From: Brienomyrus brachyistius
Lineage: Eukaryota; Chordata; Actinopteri; Osteoglossiformes; Mormyridae
Direction of reading: 5' to 3'
DNA length: 64,000 nt
NCBI RefSeq assembly: GCF_023856365.1
Contig: NC_064543.1
Span: 2,749,952 to 2,813,951 of the forward strand
Under the pieces are notes generated by a model. The model worked only from the letters and a program-made list of their open reading frames with translations, ran no database searches and was not told where the DNA came from. Position numbers and translations under genes: made by a program. Shown here piece by piece: positions 36,001 through 42,445 of the stretch (position 1 is its first letter; every line of letters begins with the position of its first letter).

Positions 36001-38449
36001 GAGAGGTGCATGTGTTTGTCTCATAGGAGAGGAGCATGTGCGTGTCTCATAGGAGAGGAGCATGTGCGTGTCTCATAGGAGAGGAGCATGTGCGTGTCTC
36101 ATAGGAGAGGAGCATGTGCGTGTCTCATAGGAGAGGAGCATGTGCGTGTCTCATAGGAGAGGAGCATGTGTTTGTGTCATAGGAGAGGAGCATGTGCGTG
36201 TCTCATAGGAGAGGAGCATGTGTTAATCTCATAGGAGAGGAGCATGTGCGTGTCTCATAGGAGAGGAGCATGTGTTTGTGTCATAGGAGAGGAGCATGTG
36301 TTTGTCTCATAGGAGAGGAGCATGTGTTTGTCTCATAGGAGAGGAGCATGTGTGTGTCTCATAGGAGAGGAGCATGTGTTTGTCTCATAGGAGAGGAGCT
36401 TGTGCATGTCTCATAGGAGAGGAGGATGGGTTATGAGAAAAAGAATTTCAGTGTGCATCATAAACACTTACTAAACCTGAATGATCCAAAATAAACTTTT
36501 TTTCTGTGTAGGACAATATCTGTTCCGTACGCCTACCAATGCTGTGCTTTCATGGGTTGTGAGACTGAGATGACAGTGACTGAGAACAACGGCAGCAAGA
36601 TTATAGGTAAGAACAGTTAACTGTCTTTAACTTTAGGTATTGTTCTGAAGGACTTTAAGCCAGAGACCGTGAAAAATGTTTTAGTCTATTAATAGTAATA
36701 ATTAATAATAGTAGTAATAATAGTAATAGTAATAATTAATGTTAATAGTAAGAATTCTTAGTAAGAACACCGATCAGACAATGTTTTAAAATCATTAAAT
36801 GGGCTTCAGGCGAATCATGACCCTGTACTTCATAAGCAGTCATGGATGGAGGCTGTATGATTTAATCATCTACTTAGGAAAATGTTAAATCTGCATTTCC
36901 TGTCTGTGCGTAGAGAAATTAGCTTGGTGTCCTTGATGTTGCAGGTGAGGAAGAGGAAGCCGAAAGCCTCGGGTTTTCGCTGCACTGTTCTCCCTCGCCA
37001 GGTAACCAGCACATGTATCCTGTTGTATTTGACTTGTATAAATCGCCTGTAAACATGTGAAAAACATCTGAAACAGTCTCATGTGACTGTCACTTACTAC
37101 TCTCCAATGGTTTTGAAAAATAGCATATTTATCTCTGTCTTCCAGGTGCCTACAAGCCGTGTGAGCAGTTACTGGGCAGCTGGATGATCCGGTTGACCGT
37201 GTGGTTTATCTGTCTGGTGACACTCACCTCCAACATCGCAGTGCTGGTGGCCACATTCAGCACTGGGGGTCTCTCCTCCCCAGCCAAGCTACTGGTGGGT
37301 CTGCTGGCAGCTTCCAACCTGCTAATGGGCATCTATGTTGGTCTGCTGGCCACCTTGGATGTCGCCACGTGGGGAGCTTTTGCCGAGTTCGGCGTACGAT
37401 GGGAGACGGGACCTGGCTGTCGGACGGCGGTCTTCCTGGCCACCTTCTCTTCGGAGTGGTCTGTGCTGCTGCTGGTGCTGTTCGCAGTGGAGCGCAGCAT
37501 GTCAGCCCGTCGCTGGGCGAAACAAGGCAAGGGTCGGCAGCTCAGGCTCCACAGTGCTTGTCAAGCCGCCGCACTGTTGGCACTCATGGCCAGTGGGATG
37601 GCTTTCCTGCCCCTTTTCCATATTGGAGAATTCTCCTCCTCACCACTGTGCTTACCCTTCTCCACCGAGGAGACCCCATCCCTGGCCTTTACCGTCGCCT
37701 TGGTGCTGCTCAACTCCCTGGCCTACCTGCTCATGGCCACGGTCTACATACATCTGTACTACGGTCTGGGGAGAGCGGACATGATGGAACCCCACCAAGC
37801 TAGCATGCTCCGCCATGTAGCATGGCTCATCTTCACCAACTGCGTCTTCTTCTGCCCCGTGGCGGCCTTCTCCTTCGCCTCGCTGCTTGCTGGTGTTGGC
37901 AGCAAGCCTGAGATTATGAAGTCCGTCACGCTAATTTTTTTCCCCCTGCCAGCCTGCCTTAATCCCATACTGTACATTTTCTTCAACCCACACTTTAAGG
38001 AGGACTGGTGTCGGCTGCGGTGGTGTGGCCGGGGGAGGCCCTGGACAGCGGTAATGGGCAAGGAGAACAGTGGGGCCTGCGACTCCTCTGGAGAGAAGAC
38101 CTGTGACTGCAGGATGTACTCTCACTTTCAGGGCCGCAGAGCTTTGTGTGAGTGCTGTGAGTCTGTGATGTTCACCAAACCTTTAGCCTGCAGACATTTG
38201 ATCAGGTCACTTAGCTGCCCGGTGCTGGCCGCTGTGACCTTTGAGCAGCCCGAAACCTTCTGGTCAGACTGTAGAACCGGTTCTGCCCAGTCTGAGTTTG
38301 CCGATGAAGAGGACTCCTTTGTTTCGGACAGTTCTGACCAAGTTCAGGCTTGTGGACGGGCATGCTTCTACCAGAGTCGCGGATTTCCTCTTGTCCACTA
38401 CTCTTACAACCATTCCTCGCAACAGAGACTAGGGAAGGCACTCAAGTAG
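4143..38449 (+). CDS. lgr4: lgr4, leucine-rich repeat GPCR 4 (R-spondin receptor), 18 exons
   Basis: Type-B glycoprotein-hormone-receptor relative. In the family it binds R-spondins at the cell surface and, with ZNRF3/RNF43, raises Wnt/beta-catenin signalling. Joined coding exons: 4143-4327, 16359-16430, 22086-22157, 23664-23735, 26154-26369, 26524-26595, 29473-29541, 30407-30478, 30719-30790, 31093-31161, 31430-31501, 31613-31678, 33549-33620, 33949-34020, 34878-35003, 36512-36606, 36945-37001, 37146-38449. These sum to 2835 bases, 944 residues plus stop, with no internal stop; mammalian LGR4 is about 950. Seen in order: signal peptide (1 to about 22), Cys cap (Cys29, 33, 35, 43), LRRs (about 50-440), Cys-rich hinge (460-523), seven helices (from 524), cytoplasmic tail. 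The tail end ([20 protein letters not shown]) and the neighbour ccdc34 point to LGR4 and not LGR5 or LGR6. Every junction is GT-AG. LRR-exon boundaries are all phase 2, as in LGR genes generally. Start chosen at the first in-frame Met before the signal peptide; Met3 is a second candidate. Confidence 0.96.
8597..8757. repeat. Foldback MITE, family 1, copy 1
   Basis: The left arm (GGATAGTTCAGGTCC, then AAACTCCAGACCAAGATTTT) is repeated inverted on the right (reverse complement GGATAGTTCAGGACC, then AAAGTCCAGACTAAGGTTTT). Arms are about 70 bases. The element has no coding capacity. A related copy is in intron 12 near 31.93-32.07 kb. Confidence 0.7.
9265..9411. repeat. hAT-type MITE
   Basis: Ends are CAGTGTTTTCCCAACCC and its inverted partner GGATTGGGAAACACTG. 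The body has a GAGGGAGCAAAAACGTGG motif matched inverted by TTTTGCTCTCTCCC. The same family occurs at 33069 and 35135. CAGTG...CACTG termini fit non-autonomous hAT elements. Confidence 0.65.
10873..11222. repeat. Candidate hAT-like non-autonomous element
   Basis: The left end CAGGGCTGGGCAGTTAATC and the right end GTCGTAATAGTGCAGCACTAG resemble the two ends of a dispersed fish repeat that starts with 'agggctgggc' and ends with 'gtgcagcacta'. The body is AT-rich without an open frame. The family assignment comes from memory of such repeats, so confidence is moderate to low. Confidence 0.4.
12310..12440 (+). repeat. Decayed tRNA-derived SINE
   Basis: Contains TAGTTCAGTGGGTTGGACT (A-box region), GGAAGGTCATGGGTGCAAG (B-box region) and the CCCTTGAGCAATGCCCTTAAC tail motif of the SINE family also seen near 1.9, 18.6 and 35.0 kb. 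Confidence 0.6.
13235..13353. repeat. Small hAT-like MITE
   Basis: Terminal inverted repeats are CAGTGCGTTTCCCAAAA and TTTTGGGAAATGCACC. The 119-base element has no coding capacity and sits in lgr4 intron 1. Confidence 0.6.
13870..14210 (+). repeat. Candidate solo LTR
   Basis: The segment starts TGTCATGCTC and ends GGATATGACG, which would be imperfect TG...CA-type inverted ends (TGTCAT / ATGACG). In between lie pyrimidine-rich blocks and a TATTTAAGTGC that could be a TATA-like box. I see no flanking internal retroelement sequence. The call rests on layout only. Confidence 0.3.
14698..14860 (+). repeat. Decayed tRNA-derived SINE
   Basis: Carries GTGTGGCTTTGAGGG, GGAAAGTCACTGATTTGAG and TGGCTGGCAGATTTATC, the decayed counterparts of the head and linker in the 18.6 kb copy. 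Confidence 0.5.
16359..16430 (+). CDS. lgr4: lgr4 exon 2: LRR
   Basis: Encodes residues 62-86, including [20 protein letters not shown], one leucine-rich repeat. Acceptor TTTTACAG|G and donor TT|GTGAGT. The exon is 72 bases and phase 2 at both ends. Confidence 0.95.
17012..17101 (-). repeat. SINE head fragment, inverted
   Basis: Read on the minus strand it gives GGGGGCTGTGTGGCTCATTG, then GATCAGAAGGTCTGCC, the tRNA-like head seen in the 18.6 kb copy. The tail is missing. Confidence 0.5.
18588..18745 (+). repeat. tRNA-derived SINE, best-preserved copy of its family
   Basis: GGGTTAAGATGTGCCTGTGA, then GGAAGGTCTTCGGTTCCAATC (B-box), CAGTAGAGTGATTCCACCA and a tail with GGTAAATAAATGCC. It is the clearest template for recognising the other copies in this window. 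Confidence 0.65.
19670..19862 (-). repeat. Diverged V-SINE-like element, inverted
   Basis: The minus strand reads GGTGGCTCAGTGGTTAGCGC, then a central domain with GGGTTTCCTCTGGGGACTCC, CCACAGACC and GGTGTCTCTAAATTGCCC. The head and central blocks match the V-SINE layout, but it belongs to a different subfamily from the young copies near 41, 53, 57, 60 and 63 kb. Confidence 0.65.
20880..20966 (-). repeat. SINE fragment, inverted
   Basis: The minus strand gives GGAAGGGTGTGAGTTCAAAT, then CCCACAGCTGGTAGAGTGAT, the B-box region and linker of the same SINE family as the 18.6 kb copy. Confidence 0.55.
20998..21092. repeat. Compound (CA)n/(GCAC)n microsatellite
   Basis: About 95 bases of alternating purine-pyrimidine with interspersed CGCAC units, ending in a pure CA run. 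Such tracts can adopt Z-DNA. The antisense frame of Cys/Val/Arg repeats here is an artefact. Confidence 0.95.
22086..22157 (+). CDS. lgr4: lgr4 exon 3: LRR
   Basis: Encodes residues 86-110, containing [20 protein letters not shown], closely matching the LGR4 family repeat at this place. Acceptor CATCAG|G and donor TT|GTAAGT. Confidence 0.95.
23664..23735 (+). CDS. lgr4: lgr4 exon 4: LRR
   Basis: Encodes residues 110-134 with [20 protein letters not shown]. Acceptor TTTCAG|G and donor CT|GTAAGT. Confidence 0.95.
26154..26369 (+). CDS. lgr4: lgr4 exon 5: three LRRs in one exon
   Basis: Encodes residues 134-206. At 216 bases it is exactly three 72-base units: [60 protein letters not shown]. 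The donor CT|GTTAGT is slightly weak, and reading through it meets a stop within about 17 codons. Confidence 0.95.
26524..26595 (+). CDS. lgr4: lgr4 exon 6: LRR
   Basis: Encodes residues 206-230: [20 protein letters not shown]. Acceptor TTATAAG|G and donor CT|GTAAGT. Only 154 bases separate it from exon 5. Confidence 0.94.
27880..28600 (-). pseudogene. Decayed Tc1-like transposase
   Basis: Read on the minus strand, the segment gives a helix-turn-helix-like stretch ([18 protein letters not shown]), then [12 protein letters not shown] and, at the end of the longest open frame (28397-28140), [12 protein letters not shown], matching the conserved DES..LFG region of Tc1 transposases. Past a frame break it continues with MTVHVMV, a stop where the conserved WG is expected, and GSFSASG. 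Several stops and shifts and the loss of canonical residues show it is dead. Terminal repeats were not identified. It lies in lgr4 intron 6, antisense to the gene. Confidence 0.7.
28862..29390. repeat. Minisatellite, 31-base unit, about 17 copies
   Basis: The unit is close to GAGGTAGAGTATGGTCATG followed by TTGGGTGTGACC. Copies differ by substitutions such as GGTCATG/GACCATG. The array ends about 80 bases upstream of the exon 7 acceptor in lgr4 intron 6. Confidence 0.92.
29473..29541 (+). CDS. lgr4: lgr4 exon 7: LRR
   Basis: Encodes residues 230-253: [20 protein letters not shown]. It is 69 bases, one codon short of the standard unit, as expected for this repeat in LGR4. Acceptor TTTTAG|A and donor CT|GTAAGT. 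Confidence 0.94.
30407..30478 (+). CDS. lgr4: lgr4 exon 8: LRR
   Basis: Encodes residues 253-277: [20 protein letters not shown]. Acceptor CTCCAG|T and donor AT|GTAAGA. Confidence 0.94.
30719..30790 (+). CDS. lgr4: lgr4 exon 9: LRR
   Basis: Encodes residues 277-301: [20 protein letters not shown]. Acceptor CTGCAG|A and donor CT|GTAAGT. The segment is nearly invariant between this fish and mammalian LGR4. Confidence 0.95.
31093..31161 (+). CDS. lgr4: lgr4 exon 10: LRR
   Basis: Encodes residues 301-324: [20 protein letters not shown]. It is 69 bases. Acceptor TTACAG|G and donor CT|GTGAGT. Confidence 0.94.
31430..31501 (+). CDS. lgr4: lgr4 exon 11: LRR
   Basis: Encodes residues 324-348: [20 protein letters not shown]. 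Acceptor TTCTCAG|A and donor TT|GTAAGT. Confidence 0.94.
31613..31678 (+). CDS. lgr4: lgr4 exon 12: LRR (short)
   Basis: Encodes residues 348-370: [20 protein letters not shown]. It is 66 bases, the shortest repeat exon. The acceptor TTACAAG|A is followed closely by another AG, but only this cut keeps the frame. Donor AT|GTAAGG. Confidence 0.92.
31928..32070. repeat. Foldback MITE, family 1, copy 2
   Basis: AACCAAGATTTTGTTTCAAG on the left and the inverse TTGTTGAAACAAAAATGTGGT on the right match the arms of the element near 8.6 kb, and the right end TCTGGACCTGAAATTTCCA fits the same terminal motif. The left terminus is eroded. Confidence 0.6.
33069..33240. repeat. hAT-type MITE with 8-base target duplication
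   Basis: The element runs from CGTGTTTCCTAACG to GTGGGGAAACACTGT, with internal GTTTTTGCTCCCTCCCAGCT matched inverted by GAGCTGAGAGGAAGCAAAAAC. CCTAAACC stands immediately on both sides (33061-33068 and 33241-33248), a perfect 8-base target-site duplication as made by hAT transposases. Confidence 0.8.
33549..33620 (+). CDS. lgr4: lgr4 exon 13: LRR
   Basis: Encodes residues 370-394: [20 protein letters not shown]. Acceptor CTGCAG|G and donor CT|GTGAGT. Confidence 0.94.
33949..34020 (+). CDS. lgr4: lgr4 exon 14: LRR
   Basis: Encodes residues 394-418: [20 protein letters not shown]. Acceptor TTCTTAG|A and donor CT|GTAAGT. Confidence 0.94.
34267..34537. repeat. Long hairpin MITE with ~105-base arms
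   Basis: The left arm TGGGAGTTTCACTTACAC...GATTGTAGAGGAGGTAGG is mirrored by the right arm ending GCGTAAGTAAAACTCCCA, across about 105 bases with few mismatches. The loop is short (about 40 bases). Each arm contains ACCAATCA-type boxes. There is no coding capacity. It lies in lgr4 intron 14. Confidence 0.8.
34590..34810. repeat. Dispersed repeat, family unknown
   Basis: Wording such as GCCATTCTTTGTAAACTCTAGA, GTGAAAATCCCATGAAGG and GCTGTTTCTGAGATGCTGAGA resembles a repeat scattered through many fish genomes. No end is defined here and I cannot name the family. Confidence 0.35.
34878..35003 (+). CDS. lgr4: lgr4 exon 15: last LRR
   Basis: Encodes residues 418-460: [20 protein letters not shown], then [18 protein letters not shown]. 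At 126 bases it spans the last repeat and the start of the C-cap. Donor CG|GTCAGT; a decayed SINE begins within about ten bases of it. Confidence 0.93.
35010..35115 (+). repeat. tRNA-derived SINE abutting the exon 15 donor
   Basis: TTGGGTAGGAGTGTGACTTT, then GGAAGGTCACAGGTTCAAATC (B-box) and GTTGGGCCATTGAGCAAAGG belong to the SINE family seen at 18.6 kb. The head starts directly behind the exon 15 splice donor. Confidence 0.65.
35135..35236. repeat. hAT-type MITE, right end truncated
   Basis: It starts CAGTGTTTCCCAACCCGTCC like the elements at 9.27 and 33.07 kb and keeps GGGAGCTGGGAGGGAGC. The last dozen bases of the right inverted repeat are missing. TGATCTAG occurs on both sides (35127-35134 and 35237-35244), which may be a target duplication or chance. 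Confidence 0.6.
35310..36425. repeat. Minisatellite, 26-base unit, about 43 copies
   Basis: The unit is GTCTCATAGGAGAGGAGC followed by ATGTGCGT, with two recurrent variants (GTGCGT and GTGTTT) and A/G alternation at one site. It fills most of lgr4 intron 15 and ends about 85 bases before the exon 16 acceptor. The antisense frame with a 26-residue period arises from the unit length and is not a gene. Confidence 0.95.
36512..36606 (+). CDS. lgr4: lgr4 exon 16: Cys-rich hinge
   Basis: Encodes residues 460-492. [15 protein letters not shown] is the conserved C-terminal cap of the LGR4-6 ectodomain. An NGS sequon lies at the end. Phase 2 in, phase 1 out. Donor AG|GTAAGA. Confidence 0.94.
36945..37001 (+). 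CDS. lgr4: lgr4 exon 17: acidic hinge
   Basis: Encodes residues 492-511: [19 protein letters not shown]. Its single Cys would pair across the hinge. The linker from the CC motif to the first helix is shorter than I recall for mammalian LGR4. Phase 1 at both ends. Confidence 0.9.
37146..38449 (+). CDS. lgr4: lgr4 exon 18: seven-helix domain and tail
   Basis: Encodes residues 511-944. [12 protein letters not shown] leads into helix 1 ([20 protein letters not shown]). The end of helix 3 has VERSMSA in place of DRY. Helix 5 has [19 protein letters not shown] and helix 7 [14 protein letters not shown]. The tail has a Cys-rich patch ([12 protein letters not shown]) and the LGR4-type ending [19 protein letters not shown]. 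Long frames overlapping in other registers (from 37201 and 37335) are shadows of this exon. Confidence 0.97.
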
Positions 38450-38612
38450 ATTGTTTGTTTGTGATTGTCTGTGCGTATGTGTGTGCAAAGTGAACTGTAA
38501 AAGTATGAAAACACATAATCTGAGTTTACCCTGAGTTTAGGTTGTCTGTACATGAGTTATGTATTAAGAAAGCACTTTTCTAAGAACTATCTGACTAGAC
38601 GTGACTAATAAA
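38450..38612 (+). other. lgr4: lgr4 proximal 3' UTR and candidate poly(A) signal
   Basis: The first AATAAA after the stop is at 38607-38612, inside GACTAATAAATTTGACAG, followed by T/G-rich sequence. LGR4 3' UTRs are often much longer, so use of a downstream site is possible. Confidence 0.5.
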
Positions 38613-41115
38613 TTTGACAGTGTCTTAGTTTTCTTGCTTACGTTGTTTGTTCCATTATTTTACATTACAAAACTCCCATCCAACAGTGCCTGCTTTTATC
38701 ATTATAAAAAGTGTACTTTTAGTACTTATTTTTAATTCTATCTGATATAGAGATACTTCATAATTCACATGTCCATTTATTTGATATGACTGTGACTACA
38801 TCTTTCGATAATTTAATATCAAACACAATACCGTTGTTTGGTAATTTGTCAGTCAATGAGCAGCATTTATGCGGCTGCTTGGAGGAGCAGTTTGTCTGCA
38901 GAAAAACTCTCGGAGGAAAACTCTCGGTTCATCTCGGAGGAAGTTTTTTACACTGACAGGTCAGAGTCTAATAGTCTCAGTCTCAGTGCTTGGAGGGAAA
39001 ATAAGTACTAATATTTATTTTCATTTGTTTACAGACAATCAGTTGTGCGTTATTTGTTTTTTTTTCTTGCCATTTTGTTTAAGAATCTGTGTTTGATTAG
39101 AAACAGATCAGTCCCATTAAAAGAGTGCTAATCAGGGCATGACTACACAAAACTGAATAGGATTCCACAAAAGACCAGGACTAAACTTTTTTCCTAGTAA
39201 TGTGTCGTAAGCGAAGTTTTTCTAGTGTACGGTTTTAGTTTATTTAATAACATAATTTTACTTGAATTAAAAATAACTTTTCAGTGTGAAATTTACCATC
39301 TTCATTTTGTTGAAAAAAAACAAGATATGATATATTTGTTATATCATCAAAAATTATTAAATATAGTAATACTATTACTGCAGACTACATAAATCTGTGA
39401 ATTAGGATTTATGCTATTGTAACAATTAGAATTTCGCTGAGTAGTGTGGCAATTTTTCCCAAGTTCAAAAGTAACAGAATATTTATCTGATCTAATGGGC
39501 TTCACTGTATCAGAGCTTGGGTTTGTGAAACTTTTTTTTCGAACCAGATCATTTCACATTTGCCAGAAACTCTGATTTAGCCCATTGTTATAACAGAACC
39601 AACAAACATAACATGTACTGCAGAATATTATGTCATTTTCTAGTTTGTGAAACAAGTGAGTTAAAGCAAGGCTTAAAATAATGACCACTATCGCAAATTA
39701 TTACTTTTCATGTTAAGATATTAAATAGATTCTCCACACTATTAAAATATACAAACATTCCATATATGTATTAAGGTCTAGTCAGTTGTGGTACAAGATG
39801 CTCGTACATATTCCCATAAACTTGCTTCAGTGATTTATACAGACCTTTGTTAACTCATGCAGCCTATGTGAAGACTGTGAGAGCGGGATATGTTCATTAA
39901 TGTACATTTCACACTGAAGTGACCGAGGAGAATAAGCCAATAATAATATGAGGCTGGTAATTCACAGTTCAGTTTCTCTTACATGGACACAGCAGACATG
40001 CTGCATCAAGTCAGCCTGCTTTGGTACTGGAGACGAAACAGCCTCGCGAATCATGTCATTCGGTTTATACCACCATGGAAAACCATCTGGGGAATGTTGC
40101 AATAATTGTTATTTTCCTTCCTGCAACACACAGAATTGCATTTTCTCCTTTAAGTCTGATATCAGTATTTACCTGGCAACGCACTGTTTGGCTTATCTCT
40201 CTACACATTGTAGAGGTATTTTAAAATTCTTACTACATCTATAAAAGGGAAAATATAAATTGCAATGCTTTTTGAATGAGTAGAGACTATGATTTCATTG
40301 TGAAATATTTATTAGAATGGTTTGTGGCCACTTATATTCCTGTATTCATTCCAAATATATACATAACAAATGGGTTTTGAGACATCAACATTTATCTTGG
40401 AGAACCAACAAAACAGTATGAAAGTCATAACATGCTAAGGATGTTTTAATGTGTGCATGTGTGCTTTTTGTCTGCTTGTAATCGTAAAGGATTTTATTAC
40501 TAATGTATTGTCCAGTCATGACAGCTACCTCTTTTAAGTGTAGTGGCTGCCAGTAGTGAGATATGAGAAAGCATGTGTGAGTAATTTCTCAAAATACGCT
40601 TGTAATGTAAATCAATCTGGGTGTACATATCACTGAATGAAATTAATGGGTAGTTTCTACAAACTGTGGAAAAAAACTGTAAAGTGTATTTTTTGTAAAC
40701 AAAATCTTGCTTAAATACATATCTTCTTAAAAGTATGAGCATATTTTTTTCTTTTATTGCAGTACTCATTTACAATATCATATACAAATAATTCATCGTA
40801 TGAAAATTAAAATAATCCCAAAGTTCTCATCATCATCATCATCATCATCAAATCACTGCTACTAACACACTGAATACGAGTGGGTTAGCATCAAGAGAAT
40901 GCAAAGGCGATTTTTTTTTCTGGGTGACCAGTGGTGCAATTGCACCTCCTGCTGGTCAGATGAAATACTATTTGAACATTTAAGTTCAATAAAAATGAAA
41001 TCATGTTGTAAAGTTATATTTGCAAATTTGGTTTGTGTTGGTCAAATAAATGTGTAATAATAACGTATTGTAAGAATATTTAATTAATTAATTTATTTAT
41101 TTATTTATTTTCATA

Positions 41116-41470
41116 GGGGCAGCATGGTGGTGCAGTGGTTAGCACTGTTGCCTCACATCTCTGGGACCCAGGTTCGAGTCTCCGCCTGGGTCACATGTGT
41201 GTGGAGTTTACATATTCTCCCCATGTCATCGTGGGGTTTCCTCCGGGTACTCTGGTTTCACCCCACAGTCCAAAAACATGCTGAGGCTGATTGGAGTTAC
41301 TAAATTGCCCGTAGATTTGCCTGTGTGACTGAATGGTGCGTGAGTGTGCCCTGCGATGGGCTGGCCCCACATCCTGGGTTGTTCCCTGCCTCGTGCCCAT
41401 TGCTTCTGGGATAGGCTCCAGACCCCCCATGACCCAGTAGGATAAGCGGTTTGGAAAATGGATGGATGGA
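41116..41470 (+). repeat. V-SINE, full length
   Basis: tRNA-like head GGTGGTGCAGTGGTTAGCAC with B-box GGTTCGAGTC, conserved central V-SINE domain (GTGGGGTTTCCTCCGGGTAC, CCCCACAGTCCAAAAACATG), body GGGCTGGCCCCACATCC and tail GGAAAATGGATGGATGG. It is nearly identical to the copies at 53.46, 57.65, 60.58 and 63.82 kb, so the family was recently active. Confidence 0.9.
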
Positions 41471-41599
41471 TTTATTTACATATTTACCTATCCAGATAAA
41501 TGACTGGTTGGACTCTCTCACCTTGTACGCCCTGGAAGAAAAGCTTTGAGTCACCCATGATGATAAGAGTTACACTCCCGCAGATACATGGGAGCTATT

Positions 41600-42010
41600 C
41601 TTTACAAACACCCTCCTTTCCCTTCACCCACCACCCTGACTACTGATCGTCTTCCAAGAAATAATGGCAGTTGATTCTCTGTACCCCATTCCACATAGAG
41701 TCTAACACTTCCTTCATTTGCCCCCTCGCTAAATGTGATGTTTCCAAACTCCTCTTCACTGACACATCCACTGCATACATCCTGGATCCCTGACCCTTGC
41801 ATCCTGTTAAACTACCTCTTCTAAACTCTCCCTGTATTTACACATGGTACCAGCATGTCATTAACGACTGGGACATTTCCCACTGCACTTCAGCAGATGT
41901 GAGTAATTCCACTGCTTAAAAAACCCACACTTGACCCATGAAAAACTGCAGACCAGTCTTGTTTTCTGTAATGAATCAAAGCAAATCTGAAAATCTTGAA
42001 TATGTCTCCT
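41600..42010 (+). pseudogene. L2-like LINE reverse transcriptase remnant
   Basis: A frame with stops reads GTFPTALQQM, a stop, then VIPLLKKPTLDP and, after a shift, NCRPVL. This follows the L2-clade RT signature of a 'PLLKKPTL(D/N)P...NYRPVS' type at about 41870-41955. No intact frame remains. The limits are approximate. Confidence 0.55.
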
Positions 42011-42224
42011 GAAAGCTGACTAGATATTAATGGTCCCCATACCATCCATACATTGAACCACCAATCCATCTTCTGCAACTGCTTGTTCAATTCAGAGTAG
42101 TGGGGGCCTGGAACCTATCCTGGAAGCTACAGGCGGAAGGCAGGGAACAACCTACCCCCACTGCAGGTTCCCACACCATAACATTAATAATCATTGATAT
42201 TTTATGCATCTGAAGAACTTTTGA

Positions 42225-42445
42225 ATTGAAGAACATATTTCGAAAACTCACTCAGTCCAGTTTTTGTTGTTTGTAAATGGCCTAAAGTCATTTTTCTCAT
42301 ATATTCCATATATATCCGGGAAGCAAAACTCGCTCAGTCCTCAGATAATCCAACAACAAAGTTTTGTTAAATTGCCAAAGCTCAGTAAGTCCACTGAAAT
42401 TTTCTCGAAAACGTATCCAGTGGACTGAGTATGTTTTTGAAATTT
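42225..42445. repeat. Palindromic element, possible MITE
   Basis: TTTCGAAAACTCACTCAGTCC on the left corresponds to the inverse of GGACTGAGTATGTTTTTGAAA on the right, with two further internal CTCAGT(CC) motifs. No coding content. Family unknown. Confidence 0.45.

Noticed and set aside
35310..36425. CRISPR-like array
   Set aside because: Units are contiguous with no unique spacers, and the sequence is intronic DNA of a vertebrate gene.
37201..37803. 200-residue frame overlapping lgr4 exon 18
   Set aside because: It is an alternative register of a GC-rich coding exon; the seven-helix frame has clear homology and this one has none.
4143..38449. lgr5 or lgr6 in place of lgr4
   Set aside because: The tail end and LRR wording follow LGR4, and ccdc34 is the LGR4 neighbour in mammals.
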